A DNA stretch of 64,000 bases, taken from contig NW_019091460.1 of the NCBI RefSeq assembly GCF_001949145.1, positions 162,780 through 226,779 on the forward strand, written 5' to 3'. Below the pieces are notes generated by a model. The model saw only the letters and a program-made list of their open reading frames with translations, was not told the origin of the DNA and made no database searches. Numbering within the stretch: position 1 is the first letter of the stretch; each line of letters begins with the position of its first letter. Source of the stretch: Acanthaster planci. Lineage: Eukaryota; Echinodermata; Asteroidea; Valvatida; Acanthasteridae. The position numbers and the translations under genes were made by a program. Below are positions 50,801 to 63,265 of this stretch, one piece after another.

Positions 50801-52530
50801 GTCTTGTGAATGGAAATTGTTATTATATCCAAGTAGATGCGATGCATGAGAAGCCAGGTTTGTTTATTGTATTTGATACATGTATCTCTCATTGATGATT
50901 ATCATCAAAGCACAACGTTTAATGCACTTGCCAAAGCAAATTCAGGCTAATTAGTTTGCACAGGTGCATGGTGTGACTAGCTCTGAATTTGAAGTTTTTG
51001 CTCTAGCTCCTTATCTAGTTTGATGAATGGCTTCACAGAAAGTCCCTTTTGATTTCAAAGGCTTCACCTGGGTTTTTTCTTACGGATTTCTGCTTCCTGT
51101 GTACACGCACATTAATTGAACATTTCTTTGTTGACGTCTTTGCATATATTGTGTGCTTCTGGGTTGTGAGCTACAGTGCTGTGGGTATTATATGAATATT
51201 TGCGTTCAGCATCATGCATATCAAATTGGCCACAAATATGTTAAATTTGTAAAATTGAAACATGTTATAAAATATCAACATGTATATCAAAGTGAGCTGG
51301 TTGGTGTAGTCTTTGGTTACTTCCCATGATCCCCTGAGAATCTTAGAATTTATCTTTGAATCTGCCATGTCTACTGATAAGACTCTATTCAAGTCATTTC
51401 TTAATGGGTATTGCTCTACCTAAACCGAACGTAGCCTCCATGACCTAAACTGTACACCACCCTTATCATGTGGAGTAGCTGTGTGGGTACCACAGCGTTT
51501 GCATGACATGGGTTTATCATGCCCAAATAGGATAGATTTCGTAATAATACATGTAGCTGCATATGTGTGACGTAAAGCAAACCAAATATAACATGGTTCT
51601 CCTATCAGTTTGTCAGCATATAAAGTTCAACTGAGTGATGGATTTTGGTCATTTTTCTGATTACCTAGGCAATCTGTTTTCAGAATCATCCAAGTCGACC
51701 ATTATTATTTTCAACATCAAATACCAAAATTTAAGTCCATCCATCTGTTCTCAAACCATGTTATATTAATTTTGTATGACATTGTACATCACGTAATGTA
51801 ATTAAACTGTAATCTTCTTACTCAAAATTTGATATTGATGTGAAAATACTGGATATATAGACTACACTAGCAAGCATTAAAGTAACATGTTCCGTATGCC
51901 CTGCGTTGTTTGTATGGAATAAATTACACTTAAAATGATGCTGTTTCCTGAAGTAGAGGTTTCGTTTATGCTGGCATTTACTTTCATTTTAAAGCTTTCT
52001 AGATCGCAGTTCAGTGAAAAGATGTTTTGGACGTAAGCAAGGAAAGTAATTTTAAATGAGGAAATTCCGCCTTGCAGAATCCTGATAAAAGCTTATTGAA
52101 TTCACCTGATGTTGCAACACACTTTTCGGGGCTACAGCACTTCTTATTTGTTTTTCTCATTTCCAGTTTGTGCATTTGCCGGTCATGTGGGAAAGTACAA
52201 AAGTGTTCAACGTTTAGTAACCAGCTGTCGTGTTTTCCAAACTGTTTGACCATGCATTGTAGTTCTTTTCACGGAATTGTTGCATTTTATTTCTATGTCA
52301 CGATGTTTCTGTTTTGCTTATTATTTTGTCAAAAAAATTAACATCTTTCGTCCCTGTTTATAAACAAGTTTCAACCGTTCATTAAATTTCTTTGTTAGGC
52401 TGGCAGTTTTAAGAGAAATTAGTTTGTTTACATGTAGCATGGATATGACCGAATGACAAAGACTATTCTCTTGTCGGCTGACATCACTATGGACTTAACA
52501 CACAGCGAAAGGGCAAATTTACCCTTCGTA
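47841..52530. other. NCK downstream region, no supported gene
   Basis: No conserved coding block on either strand. It contains many ACATGT palindromes and a possible small exon after TTTTTTCCAG at 50186 that reads VSMDEGDSVCTLTPIKKG to a stop, with AATAAA shortly after (50280). Confidence 0.4.
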
Positions 52531-52621
52531 TATCGACAAGAATATAATATCAGATCAGTGCTCTGAAATATGGCAATCACATATTTCAGAGCACTGATTT
52601 GATATTATATTCTTGTTGATA
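52531..52621. repeat. Near-perfect hairpin, 42-bp arms, 7-nt loop
   Basis: Arm 52531-52572 (starts TATCGACAAGAATATAATAT) pairs with 52580-52621 with two mismatches; the loop is GCAATCA. The phrase TTTACCCTTCG occurs on both sides (about 52518 and 52657), possibly a flanking duplication. It could be a small foldback element or a hairpin-RNA source. Confidence 0.85.
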
Positions 52622-52679
52622 TTCTGATCACGGTGCAGCCCTACCATATTTCTTTACCCTTCGTGCTATTCTGTAATGC

Positions 52680-52920
52680 ACAGGAGTTCCCGGATGTCCG
52701 ACCGCGAGACTACTTTAATGCGGGCGATTCACAATTGCATCTCCAAGAGTTTGCAACGAGTTGGCTAATCACAACGCGCGATATCTGTCGACCTTTCTAA
52801 ACGTGCCTCTTCGACCAATAGGGTGCCGTGAAATGCCTAAAGCAGGCGCGCATCATGCAGAAGATCGTGTGAGCGTGGTGCCGCGGCAGTTAGCGTCTAA
52901 TCGGATTAGTATGCAGGCCT
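52680..52920 (+). promoter_or_regulatory. GC-richer, CpG-containing segment; candidate ENOX promoter
   Basis: This stretch is rich in CG dinucleotides (ACCGCGAGAC, CAACGCGCGATATC, GGTGCCGCGGCAG) against an AT-rich background and carries a CCAAT box (CGACCAATAGG, about 52812). It is 3 kb upstream of the ENOX start codon, whose ATG is preceded by a splice-acceptor-like AAAGTAGTCAG, implying an upstream non-coding exon. Confidence 0.25.
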
Positions 52921-54992
52921 GTATCCAAGTATCACTCAAATGTGAACAGTTTCATTCCTGCTGCCATTTCAACGAACAAAACAGCAACAATCTTCGTGCC
53001 AAATATTGTTAGAAAGCCACTGTACACAAACACAATATAAATGTATCACTTTAAGAAGTCTTTTTATACTGGAAATCTATCAGTACGGGCTACATGCGTT
53101 AGTCTCATCCCAGAGTATTAATCACTCGCCCTGCATCCGCCCACTTGTTCCTCGTTCGACTTGTGTAGGAATGTTCAGGTTGACACTGAAAATCAGGGTC
53201 TGGTCTCCTTTGGCAATGCAGCACGCATATTTCATTGCAAATTAAAATTTCATGTTTTTAATTGTTGTCTGTTGACTAGATATTCCAAGTGGAACAGTCC
53301 CATTGAAACAACACACTTAACGGAAGAGACAAATAGCTGCCAAAACAGTGACACTGTAGCCATAGCAACAGATTATGCTCCTGTCAAAGCCAGGAAATAT
53401 CCCCTAGTATGAATCATTTTTAAGCACAGAAACTTGTACAAGGAGCCGAGTGACGCCGGAGAGGAGCACCATGCTTCTGTACTGGCCTAGAAATATACGG
53501 GGGAAATACCACAAAGAAACGAAATTAGCAAATTAACAAAATGGAGCTGATTTAACTCATAACTCATTGCCTCGCGCGTGGTTAAATAATCTTTGATCAC
53601 CTGGTAAAAAAGCCTTCCCCTTTGAAAAAGTTTAGTGTTCTTCACTTTATTTTAGTCAGAAATGGTAAAAAGAGTTGGAGGCATAAAAAAGACATAGTTG
53701 GCACCCATAATACATGTATCTGAATGCACTCATTTTAATGTGACACATATAATTACGATTTCTTAAATGAGGTATACCCACACGGAATCGCTCAGTTCTT
53801 TCTCCATTTCAAAATGCAGAAAAATGCTGCGTAGTAATCAGTTAGCCACCTGGTAGTGGGGCAAACTTAAACGTAGGAGAATTTTAAGATATACATTTTC
53901 CTGTCCTTCAGCAATATTGCAACGTCTGTTTTAAATTCGACCTATCCACGCCCCTGCTTAGGTTCGCTCAGTAAATTTTTCTGTATCAAACTGACTAAAC
54001 AGAATGAAAGAGGCACGGTTACAAACCGTCGGAGTTGGAGGTTGCTTTAGTTTTGTTGGAAGAGCTAAATAAATTGTGGTGTAGCTTCTTTCTTTTCCAA
54101 GGCGTTCATTTGTCTCTGCGCGCTAGAAGAGTGCAGTACACTCAAACTTTGACCCACCCACCCCTATTTTCGATTAATAAAAGGCTCAAGCCCCATTGAA
54201 AATAAAGTTAACCAAGTTTGGGGCTCAATAATACTAAAAGCTGATATAACTGGAGTTTGTCTGGTTCTTAACTTTCCAATCATTTTCAATTTTGGGTGGG
54301 TTGTTCCACACGCATTCGCATCCCTCTATTTTCTCGGGCACTTAAGACTTTTTTTTAACCCGTAATTTTGCTTCCAACCCTCAGATATAAGCTAAACCAG
54401 GGCGTTGTTGCACATTCCCATTTTTTTTTCGGCCAATCAATCCCCATTTTTAAAATTGGGGGGGGGGGGGCACTTTCATGTTGAGCGCACTGCATCAGGC
54501 CGGACCTGTTAACCGATTACATAAACAGCGCCACCACTTTCCCAAGCTATTAATTTTGCTAATGCATGGCGCACCGCATGGGTTTATTTGCCACTGTTTT
54601 TCTCTGGTTGGGCTTACTCAATAATCAGTTTGTTGTAATTGTAAGTGCAAGGTAAGTGCCTGCTCAGAAGAATGTCTTCAGCCTACCCAAAAAAAACGAA
54701 ATCACGAAAATTTTGTCCGAATTTACAAACGGTGGTGTGCGTCCGGGAATTGGGCACGACCTCATTCAACAAATCTAAAAAAATCCATAGGCCTAACGTA
54801 AGGCCTGTGATTATTAGTACTAGGCTTAGCATTTAAAAATTCCAGGAAAGAGTTCCATATACAGACGCCGTTTGACACCCTGTGCACAAACCCAACGAGA
54901 CGGTTCTGGAAAAGGAAAGAGTTTCATATACGGACAACACTTGTCCCTGTGCACAAACCAGTGAGACTTGTTTGAAAAAACCTAGGGCATGG

Positions 54993-55053
54993 CTAGCCCC
55001 ACTACGGATCACTCCCGATTTGGGAGTGATCCGTGCCACACTAGTGGGGCTAG
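54993..55053. repeat. GC-rich two-step hairpin
   Basis: The inner stem ACGGATCACTCCC (55004-55016) pairs perfectly with GGGAGTGATCCGT (55022-55034) around loop GATTT. The outer stem CTAGCCCCACT (54993-55003) pairs perfectly with AGTGGGGCTAG (55043-55053); an 8-nt bulge lies on the 3' side. Confidence 0.85.
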
Positions 55054-55802
55054 GGCATGGCCAAACAAGAGTTTTCTACCCTCGGAACCTAGTTACATGT
55101 AGTAGTTGAGGCGCACATCACAACTCGGGGAATCTGCTGGTATTTAGAGAAGCCCTTTATCATGTTTATTTGGAGACAAAATTAGTTTCCTGAAAGAGAG
55201 TAGGATTTCTCCTTAACCCTAACCCCCAAGGGTTCCCCCCCCCAAGGGTTGCTGGCCCTGACCTTCCCCATTCACACAAAGTTAAACATCCATCTGGGAC
55301 TTTGTGCACAGAGGTTGTTGGACATTGTTTTTCTGAGGCATGCCAAACTGATGCAAAAGCCAGCTGTTATGGGCCTACCAGACCTATCTCCTCAGAATTA
55401 AACACTTTACTACAGTTTAATTCTGTGTGGTTGGGGAAGGTTAGGATTTAAAGGAGACATTTTTTCCCAAGTTCACAGTATTATCAGACTTTTTCCCCAC
55501 ATTTTCCATTAATATTAGGTTATTTAAACAAAAATCTAAATTGAGCAAATCAAAAATGTGTTGCTGCAGTTTAGGGGAAGGAGTTTGAGGAGATTTTACT
55601 GTTGAAAAAAAAAGCATCATATATTGTGGGGTCTTTCAGCACAGTTCATGTTTATATACATGTACATGTAGTTCTTGTATAAGCGTTTCTTTCCAGATTC
55701 AGAGGGAATTTTGAGCCTCATGTCCTGTGACAATAGAGAAGAGATCATCGTACCTTCCAAGTTTGGATTCAGATCTACATGTGTTTTTTTAAAGTAGTCA
55801 GC

Positions 55803-58800
55803 ATGGCAGGAAACTTTCAGAATCAGCGATTTCTTCCGGCACGAGGGAGTCAAGGAAATATGGGGATGAGTGGAATAGGGCTGAATGTCATGAACCAGCC
55901 TAGTAAGTATATGTGTACAAGTGTCAACGAGACAAAGTGCTGATAAAATATTCTGAATAGAGGCAAAATTTGTAGCTGCTTGCAAGAATGACACATCACC
56001 AAAACAATAAATCTGTGATTGGGACTTTTTTCTTTCTTTGTCTTTTTAGTGGGTTTTATGGAACCTGGCTATAATGATAAGCCTCTAGAATTCTCTGGTT
56101 CCTTGAGGAATGAACCACAAGTTATTGATGGAGACAGCAGCTTGTCTAGACTTGATGATGAGGGTGAGTCTTAGACCAGTTAGGGATGATATCCGAAAGC
56201 TGTGTTTGAACCATCAAAACTTCCACTGGCGAGCTTGCTACTTGCATGGAAAACAGAAGCAATTAGCAAACAGGCGATAATTCAGTCCGTGGATGACCAA
56301 GTAGTAGGGATAGTGAGTGACTAGCCAACCATTGCAGATTACAATGTGTAGATTGGAACCAGGACATTGAAGTCTGTGCAGACTTTGGATAATAGTTTGC
56401 CTTAGATGAGTTGGTACTGTACTTCAGGATAGGCATACAGACACATGGAATAGCAATCGTGGACCTGGAGGTCAGTGACCTGATGTAGTAGGATAAAAGA
56501 ACTAATACTATATGCAGTTATTTCATTTTGTTTCGGAACAGGATCCAGTGATATTTCAGGTGATTTGCACAGGAGTTTACACGGCAGTCAGTGGGGTATG
56601 GATCATTTGGTGGCTAACTATTCCTCAGCAATAGACTACATGGCTGGAGATGTCATGGCTATGGGACAGTATGCAGCAGATGTTGGCAATCCAGGGGGGA
56701 GACAAGGCTTGCAGAGGGTACTGACAGGGTCTGGATTTACACTCACATCACCTCCCCCAGGTAAACTAACAACACATTTCTAATCTCTTTACATGTATAG
56801 GAATACTGCCATAATGGATGTTGGCATTCCAGGGGAAGACTCAGATCACAGACACTCCCTTTATTTTTCGGTACATCAAGCTGGGCTTTTATGCTTATTG
56901 TGTGTTTGTATATCTCATGATATGAAAAGTGTGCGGCATATTCAGCTTGTTGAAATCCCAAGATGTATGATTAGCCAAATATTTTGTATTGGTCTGTTAA
57001 CAGGAAGGCAACCTGCTCGGCCAACACGAGAGAAGCCGATTGGCTGCTGTACCATCTTTGTTGGGGGTCTACCTGCCCTCTGCACTAATGAAATGCTGCA
57101 CGAAATATTTGAGAACTTTGGCACAATTCGCAAGTTGCTTCGGATTGGGACTCGTTTTTATTGTCACATTAGATTCATGGATGAAGACTCCGTAGACAAA
57201 GCATTTGAAGTGTCAGGTGAGAATGTCCATTCCATGAAGTCCTGCTGTTGTTCTAGTTTCTTCTTGCTACATGTACATAAATAACGACAGTGTCTCAAAG
57301 AGTATATAGGCCATAAATAGCTAAGCTGAGAGTTGTGAATAAAGAAGATTACCAAAGGCTCTGTCTCGGAGGGTAGAAGAAACCTGATAATTATCCTTGG
57401 AAAGACCTGTAGAATTAGGTGAGGACTGAGAATCCAATCCATCTGTCAGCCTGAGTGGGATTCGAACTAAGATCATGGGGGGGTGAGTAAAGTACAAGTT
57501 AGTGTGACTCCCTGACATCTTCCACATCTTCCTTGTTGGTATTTGAAATCTTGATGTGGATTGGTTAAATCAATATTGATTATTCTAAACAGTTCTTCAT
57601 GTCACATGTTACAACTAAAGGTTACAGAATCAAAGTGGAGAATAAGAACGACCCTGATCATTCTGGTGTCCTGAGAGTTGACTACTCCGAGTCCAGAGAT
57701 GATGAGGCAGAATATATGAGAAAGCAAGAAGAGGAGGAAAGAAAACGGCGAGAAGAAGCCAGGCTAGTGAGGAGAGAAGAGGAGAAACTGCGACAAATGG
57801 CAAGACACTCAGAATCGGAGGCACAGAGACTCACAGAGAAACTCAAAGGTAGTAGAGTCTGAAATGCTTGGCAGGATATTGGCAACTCTATCCTTACCAC
57901 ACTAAATCAACCAGAATCAAACTTAAGTCACAGTTTAAGACTGGTGTCTTAAATAACTTTGATGAATTCAGAAAAATTTAGATGCATCATTAGTAAATAC
58001 GTACAAATAGACTCTGTTCTGCATAAATCATCAGACTCTGAAGTCTGGTTTTCCATAAGAAATATCAACGACAAACTCTAAATTATTTATATGAAAGCAG
58101 TATGGTGGCGGATTAAAAAGAAATGTAATCAGCAGTAATTATCAGGACCACTGCCCCTGACTTTCAGCAGGTCATTACATGCAAATGTCATCATCCCGTG
58201 AGGATGTACAGAGCAAGAGTTGATACACCTGTAAGCTGGTTACACCTGTCACCCTTGAATTTATCTCCTAGCTGAAGATAGCTTCCCTAGTGCCGTGACG
58301 GTGTTAATCAGTTGGTTGGATCGAGGAGATTGCAAGAAGCAAACAGCCAACAGTTTCTTCTCTTTAGTCCAAGCAGCATTCAGGTACAGTTTGTTTTGCT
58401 GTCATCATCTAATGTTTGTCTTTTTTGTCTTTGACAATTCTGCCAATATTCCTCAAGATGTGCGAAAGTTGAGGTAAACATTGAAAATGTCCCGATTGTA
58501 CTTAACATCGTGACATATCGGGGGACACTTTGGCCAGCAAAAGAAGGATATCTGGAAAAATATTGGTTTATGTGAAGTACGTTTGATGAAGATCTGTAAC
58601 CGCTACCCATTGCCAGAAGTATGTCAGTGAATGTCTTGGGCAGACAATTGTCCCAAGATGTAGACAACAGAGAGGCAAGTATCGAAAGACATAACGTGGA
58701 GACTCTACGTATCAGTAGTGGTATGCGTATCATTGTCTGCTCATTCAACAGTCAGACCAGACGACTTTCATCAGAAAAACAGCGTCTTGATGAACAGATT

Positions 58801-61800
58801 CGAGCAATGACAGAAATGGCTCGCAAACAAACTGGAGACATCTATTCCCAATGTAAGTGCAGACAGCCTAACAGAAGCAGTAATAGTGAAAAGAGTCTTG
58901 AACCATGTAGAAACTAGGCCTCTACCTAGAGAAGGCTAGAACGAAGTCTGGTTCCATGTCTTTGCTTCATAGTACATTCAAACATTAAGTTCACGTGAGC
59001 TCCTTCTATGGTTGGATTCTGGACTGTTTGTTTTTCTGAAATTGAGAGTTTTATTTCAATGTCCAGTAACCATGGTAGCCAATAACCATGGCAGCAAGTA
59101 ACCGTGGCAGCCACTAATCATGGCAGCCAGCTTCTTTCCAGTGGTAGGTCTTCTCTTTCCATTCACTTTTCCATCCAGTTAAATCAGAAAAAGACTTGTC
59201 ATTCCAAGAAATGAACCCAAGTTGTCCCCAAGATGCAGTGAGGATGCCATCTCTTGGGCCAAGCGCTCTTTCTCAACCGCAGGAAAGTGGCAGGTTTACC
59301 TTCTCCCTCGGCCCTCCTACTCAGATTTCTTATATTTTTATTCAATACACCCTTTGCCTGGCATCATTAAGTATCCTTGATCAACCAAGTGTTTGTGCGT
59401 GCTACCAAGCAACCCTCTAGAGATCAGTTCAGCAAAGCACAGAGGAAGCACATTGATAGCTGGAAGAAAAGTGTCCAGGTAAGTGGGAGAGGGAGGGTTA
59501 AAGAGTGGGTGGGGCATGTTGCCATGACTACGAATCTAAGAATTACTATCAGTGGTCAAATGGTTGAAGAGATACACCATCCCACTGCCTTTCATTTCCA
59601 TTCCTTGCTTTCAGCCTACCTTGTTGCCGACATATTAAATTGTCATGTGAATGTAGATGATAAGACTTGCTGCCCTGAGGTTGCCAATCAGAACTGCTGA
59701 AAAATGAGATTGTAACTAACCATTAATAAACCTGATGTATCGGAAGGAGCCGTTTTTAACGTGCCAGGATTTGGTAAAACTGTTTTCTGCCAGATTGGTA
59801 ATAATTTGGTTAAGAAGTCTCACAGACAATATTAAGAACCAGCAGGTAAGTGTACTCTTCGTTCTAAGATGTGCATGTGGTATTCACAAAATCTTGTAAC
59901 AGAGTTCTTCAAGATCCAGATTTAGTAGCAAAGTTATGGTCTCTTGAATGGAGTGCTTAAAGATGGAGAAGTTCTTGCAAGAACTTTGCATCACAGGTTG
60001 GTTATAAAGTGAAGATAGTGTGATGGATGACACCATTCTTGAAAAGAATCAAACCACAGAGCCCTATAAGATCCTTAACCATAAGAAATCAGCAGCATTA
60101 CAAACGGTATTAGTTGGTAGTATAAATGGAGAAGCTCTGCAAGTTGTAAGTTTTAAGAAGCAACTTATTAAAGGACTACTCATCCAAACATAACTGAAAC
60201 CTGTTGCAGAGACTGCACCTGCTGTTTCTAATTACAGTCTGTCTTCCTTATGGCAGGAGCTGTGCACTCCTATACAGGAGGAGCTTGGCATGACAGACAA
60301 GGGAGAGGCTGATATGGATGTATCTGATGAAGAAGAAACAGTCATTAGCATCAAAGAAGAGCAAGGAGCAAAGAGGACCCTGACTGATGAGGAGGAAAGT
60401 AAGAGACCCAAGCTGAATTTTGAGCCACCTCCACCCCCATCGGAAACTCCTGGTAAGTCACGAACACTAACAGCAGAATGTTAGGTCTGTCTGGAGCCAT
60501 CCTAGTTGGAAGCTTCTTGGTAAGATACTTGTGTATGTCGTACAATGATTCTTACTCTCTCCCAGGCTGATGGTGGTAGCTGTAATGTTTCATCAATTTT
60601 TCACCCCTTAGCTCCTTCAATTACTCCAGGCAGTATCAGCAGAGATGAAGCAGATGCTCTCAGATGTCAACTTGAAGCATTCCGCAATGAGGTTGACCTC
60701 CTCAAGACAGAGAAAGTACAATATGCAGATGAGAAGGAGACTCAGATCAAGGCCCTCCAACATGCTTTGCTTGGGATGCAACAGGTTAGTTACTAACCCA
60801 ACCTGTTCTTGCTCGGGATTGCAACAGGTTAGTTACTAAACCCAACCTGTTCTTGCTCGGGATTGCAACAGGTTAGTTACTAACCCAACCTGTTCTTGCT
60901 CAGGATTGCAACAGGTTAGTTACCAAACCCAACCTGTTCTTGCTTGGGATTGCAACAGGTTAGTTACTAAACCCATCCTGTTCTTGCTTGGGATTGCAAC
61001 AGGTAAGTTACTAAACCAAACTGTTCTTGCTTGGGATTGCAACAGGTTAGTTACTAAACCCAACCTGTCGTTGAACAAGCCCTTCTCTTCATCTTTCTAT
61101 GTTTGATATTCCTTCCTTACTTTACTCTCCTTTCATTGATTCTCATTGAATCCACTTTCTTTTGATACTCCCCAACCAGCAGTCTGGAGAAGCCCCTTTC
61201 TTACTTTCTTTTAATCTCTTTCATCATTACAGAAATATTTTAGACTCAAGAATTCCCACAAAGAATTCATTGGCCCTTTTTAAAAAGAAGTCCAGATGTA
61301 CAGTCTGTATTGTCTGCCAGATTCATTAGGATTTTTCCAGTATGTTTAATTCTTTCCTCCTTCCAACTTTCCCAGCAACTGATGGAAACAAAGAACAAGC
61401 TGAAGAAAGAAGATGAAATGAAGAAAGCTGAGGTTTGAAACTCTAGGATATATCATTTCTTACACCACCTATCATCACCTTTATCGTAAAATCTTTACAT
61501 GTAAGATAAGTTTGTCCAAAGTTGAAATAAGTTTACCACTGTAGGGATATAGTTTGTTTTCTATGATAGGAGTCAAAATCCTGCTGCATTTTGCTTGAAA
61601 CCTATCCAACCAGTTTTTTTCTTGGCACTTGTGGTGGCTGGTACCCACTGTCTCCCAGACTGTTTAGTCTTTAGGATAGTCAACCTTTTTATCTTAGGCG
61701 TGCCATTCTGAAAATGATACAAGCTGATGCACTGATAGGGTTTCTTGCCAGAGTACCCTAGAGGTTAGTGTTAAGATGTAAGGTACTCCCAAGCTGAAAA

Positions 61801-63265
61801 TTTGTCTGTGTTCCTTCAGAAGTCAGATTCTGAATCTGATTCCAAAGAGGCAAGTAGCAGTAAAGGTGACATCTCTTCAACGGAAGGAACAGAACTCATG
61901 GAGAATGATGCTATGCTTGTGGGTAGGTGTCACATTCAAACTGTCAGTGCTTACAGAATATGCTAGTATTTAGCCTTCATAACAAGTCAGCCATCTTGAA
62001 TTGAAAGTTTTTAAAATCATGTGTGTGGTGATGAAGATGATGCAGTTGGGGCAAAGAAAATTTGTCCATTATGCAACTCCAATGGATAGTTCCAAACTAC
62101 GGGTGAATAGTCATGTCCCCTTTTAAATTGAATTTTCCAAAATGAGGTTTTTGCATTATATTTTGTAAAAGAGGCTCCTTCCTGTTTGGAGTGTTCTATC
62201 AATAAAGTAGATTTGAAAGAATAATTCAGAATGGCCATCTCGTGAATATAGGCAAATGTTGACTGCTTTCTCTCGTTGTTGAGTCGCCATTAGCTACTCA
62301 TCAGCAAAAGGTTAAATTTGGCGATCCAGTTTGACTAATTGGCACTAGTTAATAGCCAGTCATGTGCGGATATACAAGCAGGCCTCTTTAATAGCACTCT
62401 ATTACTTTCAGTCCTCTATTTACTTTGTATCGTCTAGGAATCATCAGCACATTTCTACATGTTCACCCTTTTGGTGCATCAGTGGAGTACCTCTGGTCAT
62501 ACTTACAACGCCTTAGTTTTAATGTCTCACCTCAGCAGATTGAAGGTAAAATTCACTCTGTAAAAGAAAAGATTTTAAATGCAGTGACCATGATATCAAA
62601 ATTCCGTCCCTTGTAAACAAGTATGCAAGTCTCAACTCAGACTTTATTCTAACCTTTTCTGAGCTTTAAACTCTGTACAATGTACCCAAGTGATTTAAAA
62701 GATTTTGCTTCAGGAAATGCATGATTACTGTAATTACTAGGGGGACGCTCAATGTTCTCTCAATGTTTCTTTTACGTTTTTCCCATGTATTTATATCTAT
62801 TTTTCCCTCTTTTAAAACTTTTTTCATGTTTCACTTTTTGATTTCTCACTGGATTTTAAATGTAAATTTTTAGGAATGAGGAATCTATTTCTGTTGATGG
62901 CTCTGATATTATTTGTATATTTTCGCTAATGTTTATTTTATGATTTTGATGTATTTCCTTTTTCTCCTTTAATGAGGGTCCCAAATGATCAGCTCCTGTT
63001 GAATGGTTTACCCTCAATAAAGATGGTTTACAAAATAAATAACAGTAAACTTTAGCATAAAGGGATTTTGCATGCACCTTTTGCTACCCTGTGTTATCCT
63101 GTTGGTAAATCTTTTTTGTTTTTTGCAGCCTTACTTATCAAATTTCCAAAAATGTTCAAGCAAGAACTGTTTGGTGTTGGAGCAACACTGGAGAAACGAT
63201 GGAAGTTCATCGGCTATAATACATGCATGGGACTGTCACCTAGCAACCGCACATCAACAAACTGA
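55803..63265 (+). CDS. ENOX: Ecto-NOX disulfide-thiol exchanger homologue (ENOX1/2), 14 coding exons
   Basis: Coding exons: 55803-55902, 56050-56163, 56542-56760, 57004-57216, 57621-57848, 58272-58383, 58752-58852, 59372-59478, 60257-60452, 60612-60784, 61376-61432, 61820-61922, 62438-62545, 63129-63265 (TGA). Phases agree throughout; 655 aa (human ENOX1 about 643, ENOX2 about 610). N-terminus Met/Gly/Pro-rich; RRM about 158-216 with RNP2-like TIFVGGL (161-167) and RNP1-like RFYCHIRF (195-202); then a charged coiled coil, conserved AQRKHIDSWKK, ALRCQLEAFRNEVDLLK and ALLGMQQ, and C-terminal FLHVHPFGAS (580-589) and GVGATLEKRWKF (626-637). These match human ENOX blocks from memory. The family is described as copper-containing surface hydroquinone/NADH oxidases with protein disulfide-thiol exchange; no classical signal peptide is visible. 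ATG context is good (A at -3, G at +4). Confidence 0.95.
57440..57480 (-). repeat. Possible tRNA-core repeat remnant
   Basis: The minus strand of the ENOX intron after exon 4 contains AGTTCGAATCCCACTCAGGC, resembling the B-box segment of the two tRNA-core repeats in the GDPD5-like introns. No clear A box was found, so it is probably a fragment. Confidence 0.3.
59067..59130 (+). repeat. Minisatellite, 16-bp period, 4 copies
   Basis: Units TAACCATGGTAGCCAA, TAACCATGGCAGCAAG, TAACCGTGGCAGCCAC and TAATCATGGCAGCCAG follow one another in the ENOX intron after exon 7. Confidence 0.85.
60767..61068 (+). repeat. Seven-copy minisatellite duplicating an ENOX exon end and 5' splice site
   Basis: A unit of 43-44 bp, TTGCTTGGGATTGCAACAG followed by GTTAGTTACTAAACCCAACC and TGTTC, is repeated seven times. 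The first copy is the last 18 bases of ENOX exon 10 plus its donor (GT at 60785). Further GT sites fall at 60828, 60872, 60915, 60959, 61003 and 61045. Copy 6 has the better donor GTAAGT. Several units contain TACTAAC, a branch-point consensus, and each ends CAACAG, acceptor-like. Reading through the first donor in the exon frame gives a stop at TAA within 4 codons. Confidence 0.92.

Noticed and set aside
53161-53412. 83-codon plus-strand frame upstream of ENOX
   Set aside because: No splice signals in compatible phase and no family motif. At most it is transcribed leader sequence.
55210-55235. Telomere-like CCTTAACCCTAACCCCC
   Set aside because: Only about two degenerate units in an interior position; not evidence of a telomere.
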